Source: Mesonia oceanica (GTDB taxonomy: Bacteria; Bacteroidota; Bacteroidia; Flavobacteriales; Flavobacteriaceae). From it: DNA of 64,000 nucleotides. Positions within the stretch are counted from its first letter, which is position 1; every line of letters begins with the position of its first letter. Below, one piece after another: positions 26,614 to 35,743 of this stretch. The stretch covers positions 53,148-117,147 of the forward strand of contig NZ_CABVMM010000015.1 of NCBI RefSeq assembly GCF_902499555.1, written 5' to 3'. The position numbers and the translations under genes were made by a program. A model generated the notes under the pieces. That model was given only the letters and a program-made list of their open reading frames with translations, was not told the DNA's origin and ran no database searches.

Positions 26614-27669
26614 TTAGTGTTTGTTTGAAATGCGCACCGGAGTACCTTCAGTGAGCTTATGATAACCCGAAATAATAAGCTTATCGCCCTGCTGTAAACC
26701 TGCAGTGATACCGATGCCGTTGTTGTATAAGCTTCCGGTTTTTACAAGGCGGCGTTCTGCTTTGTTTTGGCTATTGACCACATACACAAAATGCTTATTG
26801 TCATCGGTTACCGATACGGTTTCTACCGGTATGATGAAGCGGGAAGAAGTTGCTTCTGAAGCATGTTCAGGTTCAGGAAGCATTACCGTACAGGCCATAC
26901 CGGGCTTGATTTTCTTATCGGCATTGGTAATGGTGATTTTTGCCGTATAGCTTGGCGTGTTGTAGTCAGACTGTATGGCTATTTCGGTGATTTCACCTGT
27001 GTACTCGGTATCTAAGACCTCTATTTTTACAAGGGCTGTATCTCCTATTTGATACTGGTTTACCTGATCATCTGAAATGGGGATGATGGCTTTAAGCTTA
27101 TCGATATCAAAAAATTCTACGATAGGATGCCCCGGTGAGGCCAAATCTCCGGTTTCCATCATTTTCTGCCCCACATAACCCGTAAAGGGTGCGGTAATAC
27201 GGCTAAATTTCACGTTTTGATAGCTGGCTTGTGCGGCGGCTTCTGCCTGTTTGTAATTGGAGCGGGCTTCTACCATTTTGACTTCAGCAATACTTCCTTT
27301 ATTATACACGTCCTCGATGCGGTTGTAAGTATCTTTAGCCAAATCTGCCTGTGCCTTTCGGGCTTCATACTGTTTTTGATAGGCTGTCGCATCTATTCGG
27401 GCGATAAGACTTCCTTGTTGTACAAAATCCCCCATATTCACCGGAAATTGTTCAATAACTCCGCCTACCTGAAAGCTGAGCCGCACACTTTTATCGGCCT
27501 CAATCCTACCGGTGGCTGCATAAGAAGTGGTATTATTTGAATCAGGGCTGCCCAGGGTTAAGGTTTTTACCGCAATTGGGGGGATTTCCCGGGTTTTGTC
27601 TTCGTTTTTACAACTTTGAAGCGTTAGCATTGCGAAGCACATCAAAAGAAGGGGATAAAACTGGCGCAT
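26614..27669 (-). CDS. RND periplasmic adaptor (membrane fusion) lipoprotein
   Basis: The 351-residue protein links the permease to the TolC channel. The signal peptide ends in a lipobox, LTLQSC, so it should be lipidated. Next come the lipoyl-like half motif RLSFQVGGVIEQFPVNMGD, a helical hairpin (ARKAQADLAKDTYNRIEDVY), the second lipoyl half ITAPFTGYVGQKMMETGD, and beta-barrel domains. It lies 11 bases upstream of the permease gene. Confidence 0.92.
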   Translation of the reverse strand: MRQFYPLLLMCFAMLTLQSCKNEDKTREIPPIAVKTLTLGSPDSNNTTSYAATGRIEADKSVRLSFQVGGVIEQFPVNMGDFVQQGSLIARIDATAYQKQYEARKAQADLAKDTYNRIEDVYNKGSIAEVKMVEARSNYKQAEAAAQASYQNVKFSRITAPFTGYVGQKMMETGDLASPGHPIVEFFDIDKLKAIIPISDDQVNQYQIGDTALVKIEVLDTEYTGEITEIAIQSDYNTPSYTAKITITNADKKIKPGMACTVMLPEPEHASEATSSRFIIPVETVSVTDDNKHFVYVVNSQNKAERRLVKTGSLYNNGIGITAGLQQGDKLIISGYHKLTEGTPVRISNKH

Positions 27670-27699
27670 ATTGATTTTAGTTTTAAGGATGATTGTAGA

Positions 27700-28284
27700 T
27701 TAATTTTTTAAACCTTTTATAAGAACGCTTATAAGCCATTGGAGCCGAACGGGCATATTTTCGATGGTGCCATAAAGGAGCATTTCTTTTTCTAAACTGC
27801 TTAAGGCAGTTACCATAGTCATAGCTAAAAATTGAGTTTCTTCGGGACTGATCGCTGTGATTTCCTTTTTGTCCAGTGCCCAGTTCAGCATATTTTCGAA
27901 AATAGCGGTTTCTATATGTCTTAACTTCCTGAATATATAATAGGCGAGGTTGATGTTCTGGCGAATGTCTTCCAGCAGAAAGGTGTATGCTGTGGTTTTA
28001 CTGATGAGACTTTTCAGTTTAAACTCATTGTAAAGCTTTAAGTTTTCTTCCAGGCTTTGCGAGGCTTGGATGGCCGTCTTAGCCGGTTCAATAATCGAAA
28101 GGTATTCTAACTCGGCCACGTGTTCAAAAACCTCATACTTGTTTTTAAAGTAGTAGTAGAGCGTACTTCGTCCTTTATTGGCTGCTTTTGCGATATCATC
28201 CATCGTCACTTTTTCAAAGCCCAATTCTTTAAAAGCAGCTGTAGAAGACTGTATGATGTGTTGCTTGACTAAGGCTTCTTTCAT
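27700..28284 (-). CDS. TetR-family repressor of the efflux operon
   Basis: The 194-residue protein has an N-terminal helix-turn-helix of TetR type, KVTMDDIAKAANKGRSTLYY, and a helical ligand-binding domain. It is the first gene of the unit tetR-adaptor-RND-tolC, 30 bases before the adaptor gene, so it probably represses its own operon from the palindrome at 28310-28342. I chose ATG 28284 (MKEALVKQH); the longer in-frame version begins at a TTG inside that palindrome. Confidence 0.88.
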   Translation of the reverse strand: MKEALVKQHIIQSSTAAFKELGFEKVTMDDIAKAANKGRSTLYYYFKNKYEVFEHVAELEYLSIIEPAKTAIQASQSLEENLKLYNEFKLKSLISKTTAYTFLLEDIRQNINLAYYIFRKLRHIETAIFENMLNWALDKKEITAISPEETQFLAMTMVTALSSLEKEMLLYGTIENMPVRLQWLISVLIKGLKN

Positions 28285-28309
28285 TCGACAAAAAGTATTG
28301 TTTTGTTTA

Positions 28310-28342
28310 ATTTTAGACAAAAATAGGGTTTTTGTCTAAAAT
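28310..28342. promoter_or_regulatory. Probable TetR operator
   Basis: A perfect inverted repeat, ATTTTAGACAAAAA and TTTTTGTCTAAAAT, is separated by TAGGG. It is centred about 40 bases upstream of the tetR start, where a repressor would block the operon promoter. Its length is typical of TetR sites. Confidence 0.75.
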
Positions 28343-28538
28343 AAATTCGAAATAAGAAAAATTTATAAAACCTTTAAGGATAATCTTCTACCTGAGTAAA
28401 TGAAAATAGGAGTAAGTATTCGAATAATTATATCCGTACAGAGGAATAGGGGATAAGGCAAGTTTATTTGATAATGAAAATTTTTTTTACTTTTCTTATT
28501 AATTGGTTGATGGTTTTTGTTTTAGTGTTGACTACAAT

Positions 28539-28572
28539 ACAAAAGCCTTTACAGAAATGTAAAGGCTTTTGT
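28539..28572 (-). terminator. Terminator-like hairpin after the M28 peptidase gene
   Basis: A perfect stem, ACAAAAGCCTTTAC and GTAAAGGCTTTTGT, closes on a 6-base loop. It lies 86 bases past the M28 stop, and the T-run sits in the stem itself. I see nothing else in 28343-28657 apart from AT-rich sequence. Confidence 0.6.
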
Positions 28573-28657
28573 AATTCAAGTAATGATTGAATATTTAGCG
28601 AATTCAAAATATAATAAACCGCTGTTTTTATAAAATAATACTTAATAAATACCTAAG

Positions 28658-29665
28658 CTATTCAGTTTTATCTACTACTAGACGTTCGTCGCGATTGGCA
28701 ACCTCCCAAGCGGTATAAAAAATAAGTTTTGCCCGGCGTGCCATTAAATCATATTCAATTTTATCAGGCGTATCCGTAGGTTGGTGGTAGTCTTCGTGTG
28801 TTCCATTAAAGTAGAAAATTACCGGGATATTGTGTTTTGCAAAGTTATAGTGGTCACTTCGGTAATAAAAACGGTTGGGGTCGTTATCTTCGTTGTAGGT
28901 ATAATCTAAATCGAACTGGGTGTATTTGTTGTTTATTTCTTCTGATAGTTCGTGTAAATCTGTACTCAACTTATCACTTCCTATCAAATAAATATAATTG
29001 GGGTTGTCTTTGTGCACAGGGTCAATACGTCCAATCATATCTGTATTAAGATCGGTAACCGTATTTTCTAAGGGAAAAATAGGGTTTTTGGTATAATAAT
29101 CAGAACCTAACAATCCTTTTTCCTCACCGGTAACGTGCAGGAACAAAATAGAACGTCTAGGGCGGTAACCATCTTTAACTGCATCTTTAAAAGCTTCGGC
29201 AATTTCTAATATTGAAACAGTACCTGAGCCATCATCATCGGCTCCATTGTAAATATTACCTTCAGCATCCATCCCTACGTGGTCGTAATGGGCCGAAATT
29301 ACCACAATCTGATCAGGAAATTCACTTCCTTCTATGTAAGCGACTACATTTTCAGAGTCGTTGTATTTGTTGTTAAAAAAACTGGAAGGAATATCTTGAA
29401 AATAATCATCTCCTCCTAAGGGTGAAGCAATCTTCATTTTTTGATATTCGTCTTTTAAATAGTTTGCCGCTTTTTTCTGTCCGGGTTTTCCGGTATCTCT
29501 ACCTTGAAATTCATCTGAAGCAAAGGTATAAAGGTGGTCTTTTAATTCAGATGCCGTTATGGTATTGGCATATTTCTCCGGATTTACTTCTTTAATAGAC
29601 TTTTTAGGTGTTTTACATGAAAAGGCTAGGGTTAAAGCCGAAAGGAATAAAATTTTTTTTATCAT
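28658..29665 (-). CDS. M28-family zinc aminopeptidase lipoprotein
   Basis: The 335-residue protein is a secreted di-zinc peptidase. A lipoprotein signal ends in LAFSC. Metal ligands appear in the family order: His and Asp in SAHYDHVG and YNGADDDGSGT, Glu-Glu in HVTGEEKGLLG, Asp in NTDMIGR, and His in THEDYHQPTDTP. It probably trims peptides at the cell envelope. It is monocistronic, with a tRNA gene on its upstream side. Confidence 0.9.
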   Translation of the reverse strand: MIKKILFLSALTLAFSCKTPKKSIKEVNPEKYANTITASELKDHLYTFASDEFQGRDTGKPGQKKAANYLKDEYQKMKIASPLGGDDYFQDIPSSFFNNKYNDSENVVAYIEGSEFPDQIVVISAHYDHVGMDAEGNIYNGADDDGSGTVSILEIAEAFKDAVKDGYRPRRSILFLHVTGEEKGLLGSDYYTKNPIFPLENTVTDLNTDMIGRIDPVHKDNPNYIYLIGSDKLSTDLHELSEEINNKYTQFDLDYTYNEDNDPNRFYYRSDHYNFAKHNIPVIFYFNGTHEDYHQPTDTPDKIEYDLMARRAKLIFYTAWEVANRDERLVVDKTE

Positions 29666-29756
29666 TATTGTGGACTTAATCGTTTGGTTGCCAATATATC
29701 AAAAAAAGCAGAAATCACTTGTCATAAAAAAGCTAAAAAATACTGCATGTTTGTTT

Positions 29757-29785
29757 TTGAGAATTGAAAAAAGCTGTTATATTTG
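29757..29785 (+). promoter_or_regulatory. Promoter of tRNA-Ser
   Basis: TTG at 29757-29759 and TATATTTG at 29778-29785, 18 bases apart, match the Bacteroidetes promoter. The tRNA begins 36 bases further on. Confidence 0.65.
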
Positions 29786-29821
29786 CATCCGCATTCAGGA
29801 AATACCTGATGAGACACTCAA

Positions 29822-29906
29822 GGAGAAATGGCAGAGTGGTCGAATGCACCGGTCTTGAAAACCGGCGAGGGTCACACCTCCGGGGGTTCGAATCCCTCTT
29901 TCTCCG
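29822..29906 (+). tRNA. tRNA-Ser (UGA anticodon)
   Basis: The 85-base class II tRNA has acceptor arms GGAGAAA and TTTCTCC, an anticodon stem CCGGT/ACCGG with loop CTTGAAA giving anticodon TGA, a long variable arm (CGAGGGTCACACCTCCG) and T arm GGGGGTTCGAATCCCTC. CCA is not encoded. Confidence 0.95.
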
Positions 29907-29931
29907 CAATCAAGCGCAAGGCTTGAAATAC

Positions 29932-29969
29932 AAAAACCGCCAAGTTTACTTGAGCGGTTTTTCTTTTTT
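29932..29969 (+). terminator. Terminator of tRNA-Ser
   Basis: AAAAACCGCCAAG pairs with CTTGAGCGGTTTTT (one mismatch), followed by CTTTTTT. Confidence 0.8.
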
Positions 29970-30000
29970 AAAGACTTAGGCATTTGCAAAATGCCGTAAG

Positions 30001-30080
30001 GGGGGATGTTGGAACAAAATCCCTCTTTCTCCCGCTTAGAGCAAAGCTCGATTTCTGTACAGAAATCGAGCTTTTGTTTT
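30001..30080 (+). other. Relic of a tRNA-Ser 3' end with its own terminator
   Basis: AATCCCTCTTTCTCC (30018-30032) repeats the last 15 bases of the tRNA-Ser stem side (29891-29905), preceded by a worn T arm (GGGGGATGTTGGAAC). A perfect 32-base palindrome with arms AAAGCTCGATTTCTGT and its complement (30043-30074) follows, then a T-rich tract. It looks like a second tRNA-terminator unit reduced to its end, or the leftover attachment site of an element that used the tRNA. The rest of the gap (30081-30384) shows nothing recognisable. Confidence 0.55.
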
Positions 30081-30384
30081 TTGGAGCCTTAAAATTTATA
30101 GACTTTTGTAGGATTAAGCCTAAATGTTTATCAATCCTAATAGTTGTGGTTGGCCAAAAATTGTAGTTAATCTATATAGAAAGTATTCTACATTTTTTAC
30201 TCTCCTAAATTGAATCCTAAAAACGCTATTATTTTTACATTGAAGGATTCTGTTGCTGCATTTGTATAGATCAGAATAATTAAAAACTAGAGGAGAGTTA
30301 TAATGATATATTCACTGAAGAAGGGAAATGTCTATGACTGCCTATTTTTAAAATATTTGTAGCCATACAACAGATAATTTTACT

Positions 30385-30603
30385 TTAAATAGAAACTTGA
30401 TCTGCATAAATTTCTATTTCATCTAATTGAAAATAGATTTGTTTAGCCTTTCCTAGTTCTTCTTCGTACTTAAACAGAGTTTCTTTTAAAACCTGCCTAT
30501 CTTCAGTGGGAAGTTTCATAGTAAGAAGATGATTATTACGGTAAATTTCATTTTGTAAATACCTAATTCTATCTTCTAATAGCTTTCTAAAATATAGTTT
30601 CAT
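30385..30603 (-). CDS. Small hypothetical coiled-coil protein
   Basis: A 72-residue product, rich in Lys, Glu and Leu, with heptad-like spacing across most of its length (RIRYLQNEIYRNNHLLTMKL, FKYEEELGKAKQIYFQLDE). There is no signal peptide. No family is recognised. Codon use resembles its neighbours and the gene stands alone, so it is plausible rather than certain. Confidence 0.5.
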   Translation of the reverse strand: MKLYFRKLLEDRIRYLQNEIYRNNHLLTMKLPTEDRQVLKETLFKYEEELGKAKQIYFQLDEIEIYADQVSI

Positions 30604-30817
30604 TACTTGCTAAATACATTATGTTTTTAAAATAAGCGGAAATTTAATTATAAGTTTTCTGGCGGTGTTTTTTTTTCGATATTCTACCTAATAACTCGAT
30701 TAATATTTTATTATCTTAAATAGATCTTGAAGTCTATAACAATAAATTATAAAAACTTTAAAATTTGTTTCTGCTTTTAGAGATAGAATTGAAGTATATT
30801 CATCATAAAAAAATTTC

Positions 30818-31414
30818 ATGGAAGATTTAAAACTAGCTATTATTTATTATAGCGCAACAGGAACAAATTATCAACTAGCTAAAGAAGCAGAAACAGCCGC
30901 TAAAGATTTAGGCTTAGAAAACATACGCTTTAGAAGGGTAGAGGAGACTGTACCTGAAGAAGTAATAAAACAAAACGAAGATTGGTTAGAACATTACCAT
31001 AAAACCAAGGAAATAGAAACTGCAAGTGTTGATGATTTAGATTGGGCAGATGCTATTATTTTTAGTTTCCCGACCCGTTATGGAGATTCCCCTTCACAGT
31101 TTAAAAGTTTAATCGATTCTACCGGAGGACTTTGGCAGAATGGAAAATTAGTGAATAAAGTAGTAAGCGGTATGACGAGTGCTGCCAATCCGCACGGCGG
31201 ACAGGAAGGAACATTACTTTCTTTATATAAAACAATGATGCATTGGGGAGCTATTGTTGCTGCTCCAGGATATTCTGATCCTGTGATTTTTGAAACCGGA
31301 GGAAACCCTTATGGTTTTAGTATGGTTGGAGGAAGCGACTTAGGAGGAAAACAAAAGCAAGCTATTGCAGCACAGGTAAAAAGAACCTTAAAAATTGCTG
31401 AAAAATTAAAATAG
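30818..31414 (+). CDS. NAD(P)H:quinone oxidoreductase, WrbA-like flavodoxin
   Basis: The 198-residue flavoprotein should reduce quinones with two electrons. The FMN phosphate loop is IIYYSATGTNYQLAKEAETA, and FSFPTRYGDSPSQFKSLIDS and TSAANPHGGQEGTLLSLYKT are the other FMN-contacting loops, characteristic of WrbA. It stands alone and converges with the yebC-like gene. Confidence 0.88.
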   Translation: MEDLKLAIIYYSATGTNYQLAKEAETAAKDLGLENIRFRRVEETVPEEVIKQNEDWLEHYHKTKEIETASVDDLDWADAIIFSFPTRYGDSPSQFKSLIDSTGGLWQNGKLVNKVVSGMTSAANPHGGQEGTLLSLYKTMMHWGAIVAAPGYSDPVIFETGGNPYGFSMVGGSDLGGKQKQAIAAQVKRTLKIAEKLK

Positions 31415-31431
31415 AATGAAGCTTTAAAAAC

Positions 31432-31462
31432 AAAAAGAGCGTTGAAAAACGCTCTTTTTTTT
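31432..31462. terminator. Bidirectional terminator
   Basis: AAAAAGAGCGTT and AACGCTCTTTTT close on a GAAA loop between two convergent genes, with T-runs on both strands, so it can stop transcription from either side. Confidence 0.85.
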
Positions 31463-31482
31463 ATTATAATAGATATTTAATT

Positions 31483-32196
31483 TTATTCTTCTTCCATGGT
31501 GTGAAAAACATTTTGAACATCGTCGTCTTCTTCAATCTTTTCAATTAGTTTTTCCACATCTTCCTTTTGCTCTTCATCGAGTTTTTTGGTAGTAGTAGGG
31601 ATTCTATCAAATCCGGAAGAAAGTATTTCTATATTTCTGTCTTCCAGTTCTTTTTGTATAGCTCCAAAACTTTCAAAAGGAGCATAAATATGAATACCAT
31701 CTTCATCTTCAAAAACTTCTTCGGCACCAAAATCGATAAATTCAAGTTCTAATTCTTCAGGATCGATTCCTTCTGCATTGATCCTGAAATTACAAGTATG
31801 ATCAAACATGAATTCTACCGAACCGGAAGTTCCTAAGTTACCATTGCATTTATTGAAATAAGATCTAATGTTGGCCACGGTTCTAGTATTGTTATCGGTA
31901 GCGGTTTCTACCAAAATAGCAATTCCATGAGGAGCGTAACCTTCAAAAAGTACTTCTTTATAATCCCCTTGGTTTTTATCACTAGCTCTTTTTATCGCAC
32001 GTTCAATATTATCTTTAGGCATGTTTACAGACTTAGCATTCTGTATAACTGCTCTTAAACGTGCATTAGCATCAGGATCGGGACCGCCTTCTTTAACGGC
32101 CATTACAATATCTTTTCCTATTCTTGTAAAGGCTTTAGACATAGCTGCCCACCTTTTCATTTTTCGCGCTTTGCGGAATTCAAAAGCTCTTCCCAT
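31483..32196 (-). CDS. YebC/PmpR-family protein
   Basis: The 237-residue protein belongs to the YebC family of DNA-binding regulators and ribosome-associated translation factors. Visible signatures are MGRAFEFRKARKMKRWAAMS at the N terminus, NMPKDNIERAIKRA, FEGYAPHGIAILVE, NIRSYFNKCNGNLGTSGSV and an acidic C terminus (EEDDDVQNVFHTMEEE). The role in this organism cannot be set more precisely. Confidence 0.92.
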   Translation of the reverse strand: MGRAFEFRKARKMKRWAAMSKAFTRIGKDIVMAVKEGGPDPDANARLRAVIQNAKSVNMPKDNIERAIKRASDKNQGDYKEVLFEGYAPHGIAILVETATDNNTRTVANIRSYFNKCNGNLGTSGSVEFMFDHTCNFRINAEGIDPEELELEFIDFGAEEVFEDEDGIHIYAPFESFGAIQKELEDRNIEILSSGFDRIPTTTKKLDEEQKEDVEKLIEKIEEDDDVQNVFHTMEEE

Positions 32197-32237
32197 CTTA
32201 AAATTTTAAAATAATTGCGAATTTACAAAAAAAGACC

Positions 32238-33278
32238 TTAATCGTTAGGGATATGTTTATCCAAATATTGGTCGGTAGTTTGGTTAATCTGCGTAATGTA
32301 TTTTTGTCTTTTTTGGTTTAACAAATTATTGGTGTTGTTATACTCATTCACGCCTTTATTCATCTCCTTTACCTTGTTGTTGTAGGCATCTACCATTTCT
32401 TTGGTGCGCTTTTTCTTTGGCGTATTATCTAAATTCTTTTTGATGGTTTCAAAATCTTCATTTACAATTAAGAAATTAGTTAAGGTAGGGACGTGTTTAG
32501 TTACTTCTTCCAAATAAAATTCCAACGCTTTTTTAGTTGAATTAATTAGTGCACGGTCATTTTTATAAGCGGTAAGTGTGTCTAATTGGGCTAAACCTTC
32601 TTCTGCGGATGATTTTAAAGCATTAGCCGATTGCTGAATAGCGCTCACATCTCCAGTCGCTAAAGCTTCCATCAAATAAGACTCGTTCATATTGGATTTA
32701 AAGAAAATAAGATAAGTATCGTTATAATGACTAAATACTTCCCCCGAGATACGCATTTTTTTACCTAAATCGGATTCTTGTTCGTTGATCGTAATGTCAT
32801 ATTTTTCAGCATATTGGTTAAAATACTTCTCATAATCTTTTTGCGTTTCTTCCATTTTCTGGTCAGCCATTTCCTGTGCTAACATATAAGCCTCCATTTT
32901 GTCATAAGATTGTTGTGCTACTGCTTTCATATCTACAACTTTATCATACTCATTATTCATGAGGCTTTTGTTCACTTGTAGGTTATTGATGATTTTCTCC
33001 TTAAAATCATTTTCTTCATTATAGCTATCGGCTTTTTTGATTTTCTCAATCGATTCTTCCATCATTTCCACCAATTTTTCACGTCTTCGTTCTATGTTAC
33101 GATCACTTTTTCCGTGAGCAATGGCTTTGGTATATTTCCACATTTGTTTCGTTAATTCCTGGTATTCTCCACTAATAAAATCTAAATACTCTACAGGTTG
33201 ATCAAATGTTTGTGAGTTAGCTTTAAAGCTGAAAAAAGGTAAAGCTAGAACTAAGGCGAGTGTAAAAAGTTGTTTCAT
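32238..33278 (-). CDS. Secreted coiled-coil protein of unknown function
   Basis: The 346-residue precursor has a signal peptide (MKQLFTLALVLALPFFSF, cut near ANSQ). The mature protein is charged, Lys/Glu rich and almost wholly helical, with long predicted coiled-coil stretches such as RRREKLVEMMEESIEKIKKA. No catalytic motif is seen. It lies 4 bases downstream of the S41 protease gene on the same strand, so it may be a partner or substrate of that periplasmic protease. Confidence 0.7.
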   Translation of the reverse strand: MKQLFTLALVLALPFFSFKANSQTFDQPVEYLDFISGEYQELTKQMWKYTKAIAHGKSDRNIERRREKLVEMMEESIEKIKKADSYNEENDFKEKIINNLQVNKSLMNNEYDKVVDMKAVAQQSYDKMEAYMLAQEMADQKMEETQKDYEKYFNQYAEKYDITINEQESDLGKKMRISGEVFSHYNDTYLIFFKSNMNESYLMEALATGDVSAIQQSANALKSSAEEGLAQLDTLTAYKNDRALINSTKKALEFYLEEVTKHVPTLTNFLIVNEDFETIKKNLDNTPKKKRTKEMVDAYNNKVKEMNKGVNEYNNTNNLLNQKRQKYITQINQTTDQYLDKHIPND

Positions 33279-33282
33279 TTGT

Positions 33283-35334
33283 TTAGTTATTTAATAAATC
33301 GGTTATAATCAAAAAAGCTTCTTCTATGTAAATATCTTCGGCGATAGATTGAACTATTTTTTCGTTTAATTCTTTATCGTCTTTATTGAAAATTAATATG
33401 TTTTTAGTGGAAGAGGTATTTTCTACAGAAAAATCAGGTTTTTCTGTTTTTACTTCAGAAAACTCATTCAGCAGGTGTTGAAAAGCTTCCACATCTTTAT
33501 AAATATTTTCTACCGTTAAAGCGTATTCGGTTTCTTTAGTTAAGTATTCCGACTTAAATTTTCCATTTAACTTTTTAACTTTATCAAAAGTTTGGTTGGA
33601 GTTGATTCTATTTGCACTCTTTTCTTTTAATGGGGAAGTATTAATTTTCTTCAGTTTTAAAGGTTGTAGTGTAACCTCTACAGAATCGCTATTTAAGGCA
33701 TAGGGCAGAAAGCGCTCTCCTCTTTCTATATCATCATAAATACTAGGTAAAATAATGTCTGGTTGAATACCTTTAAATTGATGTGTGGTCCCATTAATTC
33801 CATAGAATTTCTGAATGGTAATTTTACTAAAGCCTAATTTTTCGTTTTCATCTAAAGGAAAAATACTTTGCACGGTAGATTTTCCAAAAGTAGGAGAACC
33901 TACTACAATTGCACGATGATAATCTTGCATAGCACCAGCAAAAAGCTCTGAAGCCGAAGCACTAAATTGGTTGACCAAAATAAGAATAGGTTTGTCCAAA
34001 ACTTTTCCGCGATAAGGATCACGAAGGGTAGAAACACGACCTTTATGGGTTTTTACAATTGAGATAGGTCCTTTATCAATAAACATTCCCGAAAGTGTAA
34101 TTGCTTCTTTCATCGATCCGCCACCATTATTTCTTAAATCTAAAATGAGGCCGTCAATATTTTCTTGCTGAAGTTTAAAAATTTCCTTGGCAACATCATT
34201 GGCCACTCCTAAACCATTTGGAGATTCTAAATCGGTATAAAAACTAGGAATTTTTAAATAACCTATACGTTTATTTTCATTATTTAAAGTATAGGCCCGA
34301 GTTGAATTTTCTTCAACCTTTATAACTGTTTTAGTAAGTTTTACGGTTTTAATGGGCCCGTTTTTCTTTTTAACTTTAAAAGTGGTTTGGTGGTGATTTT
34401 CATTGTTCATAAAGTTAATCACCTCTTGATTAGAGACGCAAGAAACCAGCAGTTCGTCATTTTGGCTAAGTAGATTTTTAAGGATATCTCCTTCTTCCAA
34501 CTCACTATTTTTAAAAGCCGAACTTCCCGGCACAATTTGCGCTATTTCTATTTCTCCCTCCTTATTTTTGGTGGTGTAAATGCCAAACGTAGCTTGGTTA
34601 CTGGAAATATAGGTTTCAAAACTTACTTTATCACTTCTGTCTAAATAAGTGGTATGCGGATCTTGGTAATTTGCAAAAGCATTTAAAAACTGTTTTTCAA
34701 CAAATTTTTGAATCCCTCCAAACTGATTAGTGGTCTCACTAAGCAAGCATAGCTGTTGGTCTATGAGTTTATTTTTTAATTCTTGCCCTTCTTCCTTTAA
34801 AGTCTTTTCTACTTGAGTCAATAAACTATCTTCTTCTGTTAAGTTAGCAATAAGCTCATAGCTAATCTTCTTTTTCCAATAAGTAGTTTGTGAATCTTTA
34901 TTTTTAGAGTAGTGATGTTTCTCTTTTGGTGAAAAAGAAAGCTTTAAATTTCCGCTAAAGTCTAATGGTACTGTTCTTAGAGCTTCTAATGATTTTTGAG
35001 CATGAGCTATACTTTTTTCCAGCTCAACTACATATTTATTTAAAAAAGAACAATCATTTGCTTTTAAGTAATCATCTAGTTGGAGGTAATCTTGTTCTTT
35101 AAATTTATTGACTTGTTCTTGATTGAACAGGCGTTTATTTTCATCTAAGTTTTCTAAAAAAAGATGAAAAACTGCTGTAGATAAGCTGTCATCAATAGGT
35201 TTTGCTTGGTAATGAAGTTCATCTACAAGTAGAGAAAGCGCTTCCATTTCCTTACAAAATGCTTCATTTTTTTGTCCATAATTTGAAAAGCTAAAGACAA
35301 AAACGAAGAAAAAGAAAAGAATATTTTTTAGCAT
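33283..35334 (-). CDS. Carboxy-terminal processing protease, S41 family
   Basis: The 683-residue protein is a Prc/Tsp-like tail-specific protease with a signal peptide (cut near NYGQ). It has an N-terminal helical domain, a PDZ domain around VPGSSAFKNSELEEGDILKN, and the S41 catalytic domain with LDLRNNGGGSMKEAITLSG, the serine in NQFSASASELFAGAMQ and the general-base lysine in SPTFGKSTVQSIF. It should degrade or trim periplasmic proteins. The next gene downstream starts after 4 bases. Confidence 0.9.
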   Translation of the reverse strand: MLKNILFFFFVFVFSFSNYGQKNEAFCKEMEALSLLVDELHYQAKPIDDSLSTAVFHLFLENLDENKRLFNQEQVNKFKEQDYLQLDDYLKANDCSFLNKYVVELEKSIAHAQKSLEALRTVPLDFSGNLKLSFSPKEKHHYSKNKDSQTTYWKKKISYELIANLTEEDSLLTQVEKTLKEEGQELKNKLIDQQLCLLSETTNQFGGIQKFVEKQFLNAFANYQDPHTTYLDRSDKVSFETYISSNQATFGIYTTKNKEGEIEIAQIVPGSSAFKNSELEEGDILKNLLSQNDELLVSCVSNQEVINFMNNENHHQTTFKVKKKNGPIKTVKLTKTVIKVEENSTRAYTLNNENKRIGYLKIPSFYTDLESPNGLGVANDVAKEIFKLQQENIDGLILDLRNNGGGSMKEAITLSGMFIDKGPISIVKTHKGRVSTLRDPYRGKVLDKPILILVNQFSASASELFAGAMQDYHRAIVVGSPTFGKSTVQSIFPLDENEKLGFSKITIQKFYGINGTTHQFKGIQPDIILPSIYDDIERGERFLPYALNSDSVEVTLQPLKLKKINTSPLKEKSANRINSNQTFDKVKKLNGKFKSEYLTKETEYALTVENIYKDVEAFQHLLNEFSEVKTEKPDFSVENTSSTKNILIFNKDDKELNEKIVQSIAEDIYIEEAFLIITDLLNN

Positions 35335-35377
35335 TTAGCCAAATAACTAACTTTTGGGAATAAATGCAAATATTACT

Positions 35378-35665
35378 TTATTGAATTTGAATTAAGTCTT
35401 CAATGGTTTTAGCCATTTTAAAATCTTTTTCGGTAACTCCACCGGCATCGTGGGTAGATAGTGTAATACTTAAAGTGTTGTAAACATTCGTCCATTCTGG
35501 GTGATGTTGTTGTGCTTCAGCTTCAAAAGCAATTCGCGTCATAATGCTGAATGTTTCTTTAAAATCTTCAAATTCAAATTTAGTCTGAATGGAATTTTCG
35601 TGGAATTCCCAACCTTCCAGTTTCTCCAGTTTTTTGTTGATTTCGGTATCGCTCAATTTTTCCAT
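35378..35665 (-). CDS. 4a-hydroxytetrahydrobiopterin dehydratase (pterin-4a-carbinolamine dehydratase)
   Basis: The 95-residue protein has the family length and its active-site block: H54, H55 and P56 in AEAQQHHPEW, then TLSTHDAGGVTEKDF. It recycles the pterin cofactor of aromatic amino acid hydroxylases, none of which is encoded in this window. It stands alone in a run of minus-strand genes. Confidence 0.93.
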   Translation of the reverse strand: MEKLSDTEINKKLEKLEGWEFHENSIQTKFEFEDFKETFSIMTRIAFEAEAQQHHPEWTNVYNTLSITLSTHDAGGVTEKDFKMAKTIEDLIQIQ

Positions 35666-35743
35666 AACTATTGTTTTTTGCTGAAGTTATAAAAATTAAG
35701 TATTAATTTTTCTCAAGAGACTAAATTTAGTACAAGCTTAACA

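Noticed and set aside
30818..31414. Flavodoxin of the electron-transfer type
   Set aside because: The length of 198 residues and the NPHGGQEGTLLS loop point to WrbA-like quinone reductase instead.
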